From positions 99,269 through 163,268 of the forward strand of contig JADJBS010000004.1 of NCBI GenBank assembly GCA_016703665.1: a stretch of 64,000 nt of DNA, read 5' to 3'. The notes below the pieces were generated by a model. The model was not told where the DNA came from and did no database searches. It saw only the letters and a program-made list of their open reading frames with translations. Made by a program: the position numbers and the translations under genes. The number at the start of each line of letters is the position of its first letter. Within the stretch, counting starts at the first letter, position 1. This document shows positions 54,052-63,064 of the stretch, piece by piece. The DNA comes from Candidatus Defluviibacillus avedoerensis (GTDB lineage: Bacteria > Pseudomonadota > Gammaproteobacteria > Burkholderiales > Burkholderiaceae_C).

Positions 54052-54747
54052 TCAAACGCCCAGTGCATCGCACAAAGCAAGTAGCTCGCTGACCTCCACA
54101 TGGGGCTTCGCCGTGTGAGCCCAACTGTGGTTAAAGCGGTTGATCCAGGCAACTTGCATGCCACTTGCCAAAGCGCCCTTGCCGTCGAGTTCGGCGTCAT
54201 CGCCCACATGCAGAACTTGCGCTGCCCCCACACCCGCCAGACGTGCAGCTTCTTCAAAAATGCGGGGGTCAGGCTTGGCCACGCCGAAAGACTGGGCACT
54301 GACACCCGCCTGAAAATAGCGCGACAAACCTGTCTGCACAAGATCTGCCGTGCCATTCGAGACGGCCACCAGCGGCCAGTGCTGACTTAGCCGCTCCAGG
54401 GCAGGCAAGGCGTCTGCAAAAAACTCGACCCTCTGTCGCTGGGCATGGAAGATTTCAAAGGCAGATTCGGCCAGGGCCGGGTCATCTCCGGCCTGGCTCA
54501 GCAACACGCGGATCGACTCTCGTCGCAGCAAACCCAGGTCATGCAGCTGACCAGGAAACCGGGCCACCACATCTGCCCTGACTTTGGCTTGGATACCCGG
54601 TTGCTCACACAGAACCGCCGTCTGCGGCGCATATTCACGAAACCAGGACCTGAGCACCCGCTCGGCATTGACCATGATCGGTTTGATAGGCCAAAGCGTG
54701 TCGTCCAGGTCGAGGCTGATGGCGCGAATCTTGTCGGTAGAAAGCAT
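54052..54747 (-). CDS. HAD family hydrolase
   Basis: From ATG 54747 the protein is 231 residues. HAD motifs: DLDDTLW near the N-terminus (motif I, nucleophile Asp), VAVSNGT (motif II), KPDPRIFEEAA (motif III Lys) and HVGDDAELDGKGA (motif IV acids). It resembles the YigB/flavin-mononucleotide phosphatase branch with a C1 helical cap. The frame is open far upstream, but that is the antisense of hemH. It is divergent from hemH with a 39-base gap and converges on hpnE. Confidence 0.9.
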   Translation of the reverse strand: MLSTDKIRAISLDLDDTLWPIKPIMVNAERVLRSWFREYAPQTAVLCEQPGIQAKVRADVVARFPGQLHDLGLLRRESIRVLLSQAGDDPALAESAFEIFHAQRQRVEFFADALPALERLSQHWPLVAVSNGTADLVQTGLSRYFQAGVSAQSFGVAKPDPRIFEEAARLAGVGAAQVLHVGDDAELDGKGALASGMQVAWINRFNHSWAHTAKPHVEVSELLALCDALGV

Positions 54748-54786
54748 GAGTGGTACAGGGTAGGGCAGGCTCGTGGAGAATACCGC

Positions 54787-55920
54787 ATGCCTTTTCTTAA
54801 GACCCCCTTTCGGCCTGAACCACCCCACCAACACGGTCAGCCTGATGCCAACCAGCCCCGAACCGCCATCCTCTGGTGCAACCTGGGCACGCCCGCTGAG
54901 CCCACCGCCCAAGCGCTGCGCCCCTATCTCGCCGAATTTTTGAGCGACCACCGCGTGATCGAGATTCCCATGCTGGTCTGGAAACTGATCCTGCACGGCA
55001 TCATCCTGCGCACCCGTCCAGCCAAGTCGGCCGCCAAGTACGCCAGCATCTGGACGCCCGAAGGTTCTCCCCTGCGCGTGTGGACCGAGAAGCAAGCCAA
55101 GCTGCTGCAAGGCTGGTTGGGCGAGCGTGGTCACCGAGTCACCGTACGCTACGCCATGCGTTACGGGCAACCCGCTATCGCAAGCCAGCTGGATCAATTG
55201 AAAGCCGAGGGCATTGAGCGTGTACTGATCCTGCCCGCCTACCCGCAGTACAGCGGCACCAGCACTGCCAGTGTGATGGACGCCATCTATACCTGGGGCC
55301 AGCAAATCCGCCACCTGCCCGAGCTGCGATTCGTCAACCAGTACCATGACGACGCCGCCTACATCGATGCATTGGCCAATAGCGTCCAGAAACACTGGCG
55401 GGAAAACGGCAAGCTGGACGCTGACCCCCAAAAAGCCCGCCTGGTAATGAGCTTTCACGGTGTGCCCGAACGCACCCTTCTCTTGGGCGATCCGTATCAC
55501 TGCCAGTGCCTGAAGACCGCACGCCTGCTGCGCGAAAAGTTGGGTTTGAGCGAGGCCCAAGTGAACGTGAGCTTTCAATCCCGCCTGGGCCGTGCCAAAT
55601 GGCTGGAGCCCTACACCGAGCCCACCCTGATCGCCCTGGGCCAACAAGGCGTGCAGCGCGTGGACATGGTCTGCCCCGGCTTCACCAGCGACTGCCTGGA
55701 GACGCTGGAAGAAATCCTGCAAGAAGGTCAGCACGCCTACAAAGCCGCAGGCGGCAAACAGTTCACTTATGTGCCCTGCCTGAACGACAACCCCGACTGG
55801 ATCGCGGCACCCGGCCAACTGGCACAGCGCCACCTGAGCGGCTGGAACACCAGCGCACCCGATGCCGACAGCCTGAAAGCCACCTGCACCCGCGCCCTGG
55901 CGGCCGGCGCCAAGCGGTAG
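54787..55920 (+). CDS. hemH: Ferrochelatase
   Basis: HemH inserts Fe(II) into protoporphyrin IX, the last step of protoheme synthesis. From ATG 54787 the protein is 377 residues: AILWCNLGTPAEPTAQALRPYLAEFLSD, then YPQYSGTSTASVMDAI, the metal-site His in SFHGVPERTL, TFQSR-like VSFQSRLGRAKWLEPYTEPTL, and PGFTSDCLETLEEI (conserved Cys and Glu). Length and motifs fit the family. The kinase gene follows 13 bases later. Confidence 0.95.
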   Translation: MPFLKTPFRPEPPHQHGQPDANQPRTAILWCNLGTPAEPTAQALRPYLAEFLSDHRVIEIPMLVWKLILHGIILRTRPAKSAAKYASIWTPEGSPLRVWTEKQAKLLQGWLGERGHRVTVRYAMRYGQPAIASQLDQLKAEGIERVLILPAYPQYSGTSTASVMDAIYTWGQQIRHLPELRFVNQYHDDAAYIDALANSVQKHWRENGKLDADPQKARLVMSFHGVPERTLLLGDPYHCQCLKTARLLREKLGLSEAQVNVSFQSRLGRAKWLEPYTEPTLIALGQQGVQRVDMVCPGFTSDCLETLEEILQEGQHAYKAAGGKQFTYVPCLNDNPDWIAAPGQLAQRHLSGWNTSAPDADSLKATCTRALAAGAKR

Positions 55921-55933
55921 AGCGCCGTACCCG

Positions 55934-56594
55934 ATGTCAGCGCCCTTGATCAACCCGGTAGGGCACTTGCTGCAGTTGATCGCTGCATGCAAACCGGGTC
56001 AGCGTGTGATCGTCGGGCTTGTCGGCTTGCCCGGTTCGGGGAAAAGCACCCTGGCCCGTGCGCTGCAGGCGCAGGTCAACACGCACCTCGGCCAAAATGC
56101 CATCCTGGCCGTGGGCATGGACGGCTTTCACTTAAGCAAGCAGCAGTTGTCCCACATGCCTGATCCGCAAGAGGCCTTTGCCCGGCGCGGCGCCCCCTGG
56201 ACCTTTGATCCCGCAGGCCTGGCCCAGCGCCTGCAGGCCTTAAGAACGCAACCCCTGGTAGACGTGCCCTGGCCCAGCTTTGAGCACAGCGTAGGCGACC
56301 CAGTGGAAGGTGCGCTGACTGTCGCCCGCCACATCCCCCTGGTGCTGATCGAGGGCCTGTACCTTCTGCACAAGGACGACGGCTGGGATGTCAGCGGCCT
56401 GCTGGACGAATGCTGGTTTCTAGACGTACCGCTGCACACTGCCCTGCAGCGCCTGCAAAGCCCGCCACATGGCAGCCTGGGGCATCAACGCCGAACAGGC
56501 GCAGGCGCGCATTGCGGGCAGTGACGTGTTGAATGCCCAACTGGTGCAAGGTCATCGCGAGCGTGCAGATGCATTGGTGGGGGACAGCATGTAG
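55934..56594 (+). pseudogene. P-loop nucleoside/nucleotide kinase family protein, interrupted by a +1 frameshift
   Basis: This belongs to the phosphoribulokinase/uridine kinase-like group: Walker A GLPGSGKST at about residues 31-39, VGMDGFHLSKQQL, RRGAPWTFD and IPLVLIEGLYLL (Walker B). These are close to the FrcK/pantothenate-kinase-like proteins. The frame fails at CCC 56461-56463; dropping one C gives RLQSRHMAAWGINAEQAQARIAGSDVLNAQLV, ending at TAG 56594. The rejoined protein is 219 residues. Substrate is unknown. Confidence 0.82.
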
Positions 56595-57229
56595 CGGGCC
56601 GCGACGGATACCCAGGTGTGCGACACAGTTGACCAAGCCAATCACTACTATATTGATAGCAATATGGCTTTATTGGTTAAGCCGAAACGGTTTATTCCCC
56701 CCCTCGTTCCGGTTCCAGTCCCCTTTGCGTGAAAGGACGGCGACGATGACTCTCTGACTTTTCGCTGGTGATGGCCTCCAGACGGGTGTGGGCCATCTGC
56801 AGTCATAGCCAAATGGCTGCTGTCTGGAGTTTGAAATCTGCCTGATGGCGTCGCCAGAAAGCCGCCATCCGCGACCGGCTGGACAGTGCCCTTAGCGGAA
56901 ATTGGGCAGCTTTGTTCGCAGTCATCATTGCAGTCATTGATGTTCGTTTAATCGGCACTGGCTAACGCGAGACTATTGGTGGACTTCGGCTCATTCGTCC
57001 TCACGACAATGGATGCCCGCTGATGATGCTCGTCTCAGTTCTCAGTGTTCCGCTTGACCGGATAACCCCCTCATACTTTCAACGCTCAGGTGTTCCCGAC
57101 AACAGCTGATCGGTTCCCATGCGAGTGCGACCACTTCGCGTTTTAAGACTTCACTTTCCGCATTCAGTGATGATTGTGGGCATTTTGATATAAGATAGTA
57201 AGCAATTACTTGCTTAAATTATTTTTAAC
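56595..57229 (+). other. Gene-free stretch of 635 bases
   Basis: No convincing ORF on either strand. It holds the short palindrome ATATTG-ATAG-CAATAT at about 56650-56665, a run of C at 56696-56703, and near its right end AT-rich sequence with the tetR operator. The middle looks like worn-down former coding or repeat sequence, but I cannot assign it. It separates the core-like block (hpn, hemH) from the accessory-like block starting with tetR. Confidence 0.6.
57199..57216. promoter_or_regulatory. Perfect inverted repeat, likely TetR operator
   Basis: TAAGCAA-TTAC-TTGCTTA is a perfect 7+4+7 palindrome 13 bases before the tetR start and just after AT-rich GATATAAGAT, a plausible -10 region. 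It is the expected place for an autoregulatory operator of the adjacent TetR-family gene and its downstream transporter. Confidence 0.6.
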
Positions 57230-57847
57230 ATGGTCACTTCAGTAAACATCCAATCAAAACTACCCGCAGACGAGCGACGCGCCGTTACTGTTGAGGCTGT
57301 CATCGCGCTGGCGGGTTCTCAAAACCCCAGTGACATAACGACTGCTGCCATCGCGAAGCACATGAATTTGACACAGGGGGCGCTGTTTCGGCACTTCCCT
57401 AGCAAGGATTCAATTTGGCAATCCGTCATGGAGTGGGTGGCAGATCGCCTGCTGGCACGAGTCGACAGCGCAGCGGAGGGAATTGAGTCACCATTGGTCG
57501 CCATGCAGGCCATGTTCATGACCCACATCGACTTTGTGGTCGAGCACCCAGGGGTGCCGCGAATGATGTTCGGTCAACTTCAAAGCACAGAAGAGACGGC
57601 CGCCAAAACCATGGCCCAGACATTGATTCAGCGCTATGCCGAGCGCTTACGCGCACGTATCGATGAAGGCAAGGCTATCGGAGAAATCAGTTTGGAGGTG
57701 GATACCCAAGCCGCCGCCACGCTGTTCGTCGGAACGATTCAGGGCTTGGTGATGCAGTCGCTGCTGTCTGGCGATCTGCTTCGCATGCGCACCGACGCAC
57801 CCGGTGTCTTTGCAATTTATCAACGCGGTATGAGGACTGTTCAATGA
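57230..57847 (+). CDS. TetR/AcrR family transcriptional regulator
   Basis: The 205-residue protein has a TetR-type DNA-binding domain at about 14-60 (AVIALAGSQNPSDITTAAIAKHMNLTQGALFRHFPSKDSIW) and a C-terminal ligand domain (LFVGTIQGLVMQSLLSGD). No strong Shine-Dalgarno precedes ATG 57230. Its stop overlaps the hlyD-type gene by four bases, so regulator and transporter are one operon, probably repressed through the palindrome upstream. Confidence 0.9.
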   Translation: MVTSVNIQSKLPADERRAVTVEAVIALAGSQNPSDITTAAIAKHMNLTQGALFRHFPSKDSIWQSVMEWVADRLLARVDSAAEGIESPLVAMQAMFMTHIDFVVEHPGVPRMMFGQLQSTEETAAKTMAQTLIQRYAERLRARIDEGKAIGEISLEVDTQAAATLFVGTIQGLVMQSLLSGDLLRMRTDAPGVFAIYQRGMRTVQ

Positions 57848-59040
57848 AAAATCTTATGTCCCTGCATGGCCGAACAATCGCGCTGGCCAGCGTCCTCATT
57901 TTGTTGGCTGGCTTGTTGGGCTACGTTGCGCTACGGGCTGGGCCAATGGCACCGATCCCAGTGACGGTGATCAGCGTAGAGAGCCAGGCTATCAAGCCCG
58001 CCTTGTTCGGCATCGGTTCAGTGGAAGCACGGTTTACCCACAAGATCGGCCCGACCTTCGCAGGACGGGTAAAGCGTGTCGAGGTTCAATCGGGCGATCA
58101 TGTCGCAAAGGGCCAATTGCTTGGCGAAATGGATCCCGTCGATTTGGACGACAAAATCGGGGCGCAAGAGGCGACCCTTAAACGTGCAGAAGCGACCCTG
58201 TTGGCGGTCGAAGCGCAAGTTCAGGAAGTGAGTGCCCGAAAAGCATTCGCTGAAATCCAGACAAAGCGATACGAGCAGTTGTTGATCGCTCGATCGGTCA
58301 GCGAGGAAGGCGCACAGGCAAAACAACAAGAGTTGGACATCACGCAGGCTTCGTTGGCCGCTGTTCGCGCTAACCTGGAGGCATCGCGGCAAGAGTTGAT
58401 CCGTGCGAGGGCGGATCGTGATGGCCTGGTTCGCCAGCGGGCAAATCTGCGTCTGATTTCACCGGTGGATGGAATCGTCACACGCCGCGATGCTGACCCG
58501 GGTACCACTGTTGTAGCCGGACAAGCGGTGGTTGAAGTGGTTGAGCCAGGCAGTATTTGGATCAACGTGCGCTTCGATCAGCAACGCGCACAAGGGCTAA
58601 GTGCCCAACTGTCGGCACAAATCGTCCTGCGCTCGCGTGCCGGTGAATTGCTGACTGGGCGGGTGTTACGCACCGAACCCCATGCCGACGCCGTTACAGA
58701 AGAAATACTGGCCAAGGTGGCGTTTACACAAATCCCACAAGTACTGCCGTCGATTGGTGAACTGGCAGAAGTGACGGTGGCATTGGCGGCGCAGAAGTCG
58801 GTGCCGGTCGTGCCCAATGCTGGCGTGCAACGCGTGGATGGGCGCCTCGGCGTGTGGGTCGTTGAGGACGGCAGCTTACGTTTTGCACCGATCAAGACTG
58901 GCGCAACAGACCTTGAAGGCCGCGTGCAGATTCTTCAAGGTCTCAGTGAGGGCGAAAAAATTGTGGTGTATAGCTTCAAAGCGCTGGATGCCAACAGTCG
59001 GATCAAGGTGGTTGACCGCATCGTGGGCAAATCATCATGA
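57844..59040 (+). CDS. HlyD/MacA-like efflux periplasmic adaptor
   Basis: The 398-residue protein has a single N-terminal membrane anchor (about 10-32), lipoyl half-motif HKIGPTFAGRVKRVEVQSGDHVAKGQLLGEMDP, a coiled coil (about 95-195), ANLRLISPVDGIVTRRDADPGTTVVAGQAVVEVV and a barrel domain. It pairs with the FtsX-like ABC permease and ATPase that follow, forming a MacAB-type export system. Start and stop both overlap neighbours by four bases. Confidence 0.88.
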   Translation: MKNLMSLHGRTIALASVLILLAGLLGYVALRAGPMAPIPVTVISVESQAIKPALFGIGSVEARFTHKIGPTFAGRVKRVEVQSGDHVAKGQLLGEMDPVDLDDKIGAQEATLKRAEATLLAVEAQVQEVSARKAFAEIQTKRYEQLLIARSVSEEGAQAKQQELDITQASLAAVRANLEASRQELIRARADRDGLVRQRANLRLISPVDGIVTRRDADPGTTVVAGQAVVEVVEPGSIWINVRFDQQRAQGLSAQLSAQIVLRSRAGELLTGRVLRTEPHADAVTEEILAKVAFTQIPQVLPSIGELAEVTVALAAQKSVPVVPNAGVQRVDGRLGVWVVEDGSLRFAPIKTGATDLEGRVQILQGLSEGEKIVVYSFKALDANSRIKVVDRIVGKSS

Positions 59041-60252
59041 TCAGCCTAGCCGGACGAGACATTCTGCATGCTTGGGGCAAGTTCGTGTTCACCGGCATCG
59101 GACTCGGACTTTTGATTGGTGTGACGCTGACCATGGCAGGCGTGTACCGGGGCATGGTGGACGATGCCAATGTGCTGCTCGACAACAGCGGTGCTGACCT
59201 TTGGGTTGTACAGAGGGACACCCAAGGCCCTTATGCAGAGTCTTCTAGCCTTTACGACGACACCTACCGCAGCATTCTGGGCATGTCAGGGGTGGCGCGC
59301 GTTGCCAATGTCACCTATCTGACCATGCAGGTAAGCCAGCTCGGGGAGGGCAAAGCACGTGATGTTCGCGCGATGGTGGTCGGTATTCCACCTGACGGTG
59401 CAGGTCATCCCGGGCAACCCGGCTACCTTGTTGAGGGACGGCGTCTGACCCGTGGTCATTACGAGGCGGTAGCCGACATTGCCAGCGGCTTCGCACTGGG
59501 TGACCGCATCCGCATTCGGCGCAACGAGTACACCGTGGTGGGGGTTGACCCGCCGCATGGTGTCGTCAGGCGGTGATCCGATGGTGTTCATTCCGCTGAA
59601 GGATGCGCAAGAGGCCCAGTTTCTCAAGGACAACGATGCCATTCGGGCACAGCGCGCCCGCACGGCACAGAGCCCAGCACTGAACCGCCCCGGCGTGCCC
59701 GGCTTGCTGAATGCCGTGATTGCCTCGCAGAGCACCAATACATCGGTCAACGCCGTTCTGGTACAGATAGAAACCGGTGCAGATCCCGATACGGTGGCCG
59801 AACCCATCAGACGCTGGAAGCACTTGAGCGTCTACACACGAGCACAGATGCAAGGAATCCTGATCGAGAAATTGATTGCCACAGCGGCGAGGCAAATTGC
59901 CATGTTCCTAGTGATTCTGGCGATTGTCAGCGCGGCCATCGTTGCCTTCATCATCTACACCCTGACCATGGGCAAGATCAGAGAGATCGCGGTGCTCAAG
60001 CTCATTGGCACGACCAACCGCACCATTGCCGGGATGATTCTTCAACAGGCCGTGGCACTGGGTTTGATCGGATTTGTGGTTGGCAAAGTCGCCGCTACAT
60101 TCTGGGCCCCAGTCTTTCCGAAATATGTGCTTTTAGAACCCGGTGATGCCGTTCGTGGCTTCGTGGTGGTGGTTGTAATTTGCGTGCTGGCGAGCGTGCT
60201 GGCGATACGTGCCGCGCTCAAAGTTGACCCAGCGGAGGCCATCGGTGGATAA
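59037..60252 (+). pseudogene. ABC transporter permease (FtsX/MacB-like), interrupted by a +1 frameshift
   Basis: The first frame has a transmembrane helix at about 12-34 and a periplasmic domain to NEYTVVG. It breaks at GGGGG 59540-59544; with one G less it continues LTRRMVSSGGDPMVFIPLKDAQEAQF and three further helices (MFLVILAIVSAAIVAFIIYTLTMGKIREIAVLKLIGTTN, then two more), the FtsX core. The end DPAEAIGG is the family signature. The rejoined protein is 404 residues. The next gene begins within its last bases. Confidence 0.87.
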
Positions 60253-60972
60253 AAATCATTCTGGTTCTTCTGCGCGTGGCATCCGCATTGAAGGGCTTAC
60301 CAAGCGCTACGGTCACGGAGACATGGCGGTGGACGCGCTCAAGGGTGTAAACATGGTCGTTGCACCCGGTGAAGTTGTGGGGTTGGTGGGACCTTCAGGC
60401 TCTGGCAAGAGCACGCTGCTCAAATGCCTCGGAGCAATCATCGAGCCGACCTCCGGACGGATGGTTCTGGGCAAGGACGTTATTTTCGATAACGGCTGGA
60501 AGATCTCCGACCTGCGCGCCCTGCGACGCGACAAAATTGGATTTGTCTTCCAGGCCCCCTACCTGATCCCATTCCTGGATGTAACCGACAACGTCGCCTT
60601 GTTGCCGATGTTGGCAGGGGTTCCCAACGCTGAGGCGCGCAAAAAGGCGCTGGCGTTGTTGACGGCACTGGATGTACGGCACCGTGCCAAGGCCATGCCA
60701 TCACAGCTCTCCGGTGGCGAGCAGCAACGAGTTGCGATCGCACGCGGGCTGGTCAATCGACCCCCAGTGATCCTGGCTGATGAACCCACTGCACCGCTGG
60801 ACAGTGAACGCGCGCTGGCCGTGATCCGCATCCTCAACCAGATGGCCAAGCAATTCGACACCGCCATCATCGTCGTCACCCACGACGAAAAGTTCCCACC
60901 TTCAAACGCATTTATCACATCCGCGACGGCGTCACCCACGAAGAGGCGGGTGAGGGTCGTGGCATGGACTAA
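60245..60972 (+). pseudogene. ABC transporter ATP-binding protein (LolD/MacB-like), frameshifted near its end
   Basis: GTG 60245 overlaps the permease stop. Walker A GPSGSGKST, Q-loop VFQAPYLIPFLDVTDNVAL, signature LSGGEQQRVAIARGL, Walker B VILADEPTAPLDSE and the H-loop VVTHDE are all present. After THDEKF the frame slips at CCC 60895-60897; adding one C gives PTFKRIYHIRDGVTHEE and a stop at 60972, total 242 residues. Without repair it reads 40 residues of unrelated sequence to 61012. The catalytic core is intact either way. The signature TAPLD (usually TANLD or TGNLD) is mildly unusual. Confidence 0.88.
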
Positions 60973-61008
60973 CGCCCATTCATTCTCTTTAACAAATTGG
61001 TCTTCAAA

Positions 61009-61548
61009 ATGATAAAAAATCCAACTCGCCATCACCCAGCACTTGTCAGTCTGCACTGGCTCCTGGCTCTGCTCATCATGCTTGCGATGGGAATGGGCAC
61101 CTTCGTTTTAAAGGCAACGCCAAACACTTCTCCTGACAAACTTGGTGCCTTGCAGGGCCACATGATCGTGGGATTTGTCATTGGTAGCCTGATGATGGCG
61201 CGCTTGATCGTTCGCCTGCGCACAACTCACCCGCAAGTTGCCTCTACAGGTAGCAACGCACTGAACTTGTTGGGAAAAGGCGCTCATGTGGGCCTGTATC
61301 TGCTGGTCTTCGCCATGGCTGCCAGCGGCGCCGCAACAGCACTACAAGCGGGATTGCCGCAGATGATTTTCGCCGGTAACGCCGGATCGCTGCCGGACAG
61401 CTTCGCCATCTATGCGCCACGCGTTGCCCACGGTTGGATCGCAAAATTACTGATGGCGCTGGTGGCCCTTCACGTTGTCGGAGTCGTTTACCACCAGTTC
61501 AGGCTCAAGGATCGCCTTCTGTCACGCATGTGGTTTGGTCAACGTTAG
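61009..61548 (+). CDS. Cytochrome b561 family protein
   Basis: The 179-residue protein has four transmembrane helices and the His pattern of di-heme cytochrome b561: LVSLHWLLALLIM, LQGHMIVGFVIG, AHVGLYLLVFAMAASG and VAHGWIAKLLMALVALHVVGVVYHQF. Members pass electrons from quinol to oxygen, superoxide or other acceptors. It starts 36 bases after the repaired ABC ATPase stop, and the frameshifted version would overlap it by four bases. Confidence 0.88.
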   Translation: MIKNPTRHHPALVSLHWLLALLIMLAMGMGTFVLKATPNTSPDKLGALQGHMIVGFVIGSLMMARLIVRLRTTHPQVASTGSNALNLLGKGAHVGLYLLVFAMAASGAATALQAGLPQMIFAGNAGSLPDSFAIYAPRVAHGWIAKLLMALVALHVVGVVYHQFRLKDRLLSRMWFGQR

Positions 61549-61624
61549 CCGAGCACGTCGATTTCGGTGGGGCCTAAGAACGGCGCACTGGAAAAACGAC
61601 AACATCAGAACAAGGAGAAACGCG

Positions 61625-61687
61625 ATGAACATTCATTTATTGCAGCAGATGCCGTGTGAAGAACTCGAAGGCGGAGGTGCCACGTGA
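61625..61687 (+). CDS. 20-residue ORF coupled to the MBL-fold gene
   Basis: ATG 61625 follows a strong AAGGAG at good spacing and opens a 20-codon ORF (MNIHLLQQMPCEELEGGGAT) whose stop overlaps the GTG of the next gene. Its start resembles the N-terminus of class I glutamine amidotransferase-like proteins (pattern MxIHxLQHxPFEGLG), so it may be a remnant of such a gene or a short coupling peptide. Confidence 0.45.
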   Translation: MNIHLLQQMPCEELEGGGAT

Positions 61688-63064
61688 AAATCACTTTTCT
61701 GGGCGCAGCACGCGAAGTGACGGGCTCCTGTTATTTGGTCGAGACCGATCAGTGCCGCTTTCTGATCGACTGCGGCATGGTGCAGGGCGGGCGGGAGGCC
61801 CCGGCGCGAAACCACAAGCCGTTTGATTTTGATCCGCGTGGGATCGACTTTGTACTGCTAACCCATGCTCACATTGATCACAGTGGCTTGCTGCCAAAAC
61901 TGGTGTTAAACGGCATTGATGGTCCGATCTACACCACCCGTGCTACCACCGACCTGCTGAGCGTGATGCTGCCCGACAGTGGGCACATTCAGGAAATGGA
62001 AGCAGACCGGGCGAAGCGGCGACACAAGCCTGATGCGCTTCCGCCGATTTATACCGTGCAGGATGCAAAGAACTGCCTCAAACAAGTCAAACCGATTGAC
62101 TACAACGAACGCTTTGCACCGCATCCTTCGATTGCGTGCTGCTTTCGGGATGCTGGGCACATTCTAGGCTCAGCCATCATTGAAATATGGGTAACTGAAA
62201 ACGGCGTCACCCGCAAACTGGTGGCTTCGGGCGATCTGGGGCAGCCTGGGCGCCCCATCCTCAAAGATCCAACAAACATCGAACAAGCGGATGCTGTTGA
62301 TTGAGTCCACCTATGGCGACCGCAACCACAAGGACCTTCCCACCACCTTGGCGGAACTGGCAGATATCGTCGAGCACACCTTGTACAAGCACAAAGGCAA
62401 TGTGATTGTTCCGGCTTTCGCAGTGGGGCGCACACAAGAGATCATTTACCACCTGCATCAGCTCACCGAGCAAGGCCGCCTGAGCCACCTCAACATCTAC
62501 GTTGACTCGCCCATGGCGGTGGCAGTGACCAACATCACGAAAAAACACTTCGAACTGTTTGACGCCGAAGCTCGCCGCATCACCCAATGGCAGGCCCAGG
62601 CTAAAAATCTGCCCACGATGCATTTTGTGGCTGATGTCGCCGAATCTATCGCACTCAACCATATCCGCTCCGCGCCATCATCATTTCCGCCAGCGGCATG
62701 TGTGTGACGCCGGCGCATCCGCGTCACCTGCGGCACAACCTGGGGCGACCCGAATGCAGTGTGTTGATCACCGGCTTTCAGGCCGGTGGCACGCTCGGAC
62801 GGCGTTTGGTGGATGGGGAGAGAGTGGTGCGTATTTTTGGCGAAGAAGTTGCGGTGCGCGCATCCATCCACCCTGGGCGGGTTCTCGGCCCATGCCGATC
62901 AAAAAGCACTCATGGCGTGGACGAGCGGGTTCAGCCAACCACCAGGACGCACCTTTGTGGTTCACGGCGAAGCCGCTGCCGCCAACAACTTTGCGCAACA
63001 GCTGCGTACCGAGAAAAACTGGACTGTGGACGTGCCAGCAATCGGTCAGAGCTATCAGCTATGA
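61684..63064 (+). pseudogene. MBL-fold beta-CASP RNA exonuclease-like protein, several frameshifts
   Basis: Frame one starts GTG 61684: ITFLGAAREVTGSCYLVE, the metal motif THAHIDHSG, and AGHILGSAIIEI. It breaks near 62288-62295; the next frame gives LLIESTYGDRNHKDL ... VIVPAFAVGRTQEIIYHL ... YVDSPMAVAVT (beta-CASP). Further slips occur near 62672, at 62700-62720 and at 62879-62883 before GGFSAHADQKAL (motif C) and RTFVVHGEAAAANNF. The sum is about 460 residues, the size of COG1236 nucleases. Five or so indels in 600 bases make this the most damaged gene in the window; error or decay cannot be told apart here. Confidence 0.85.

Noticed and set aside
54052..55992. A 646-codon minus-strand ORF across the HAD and hemH genes
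   Set aside because: Only the last 231 residues match a known fold (HAD); the rest is antisense to hemH, which has complete ferrochelatase motifs on the plus strand.
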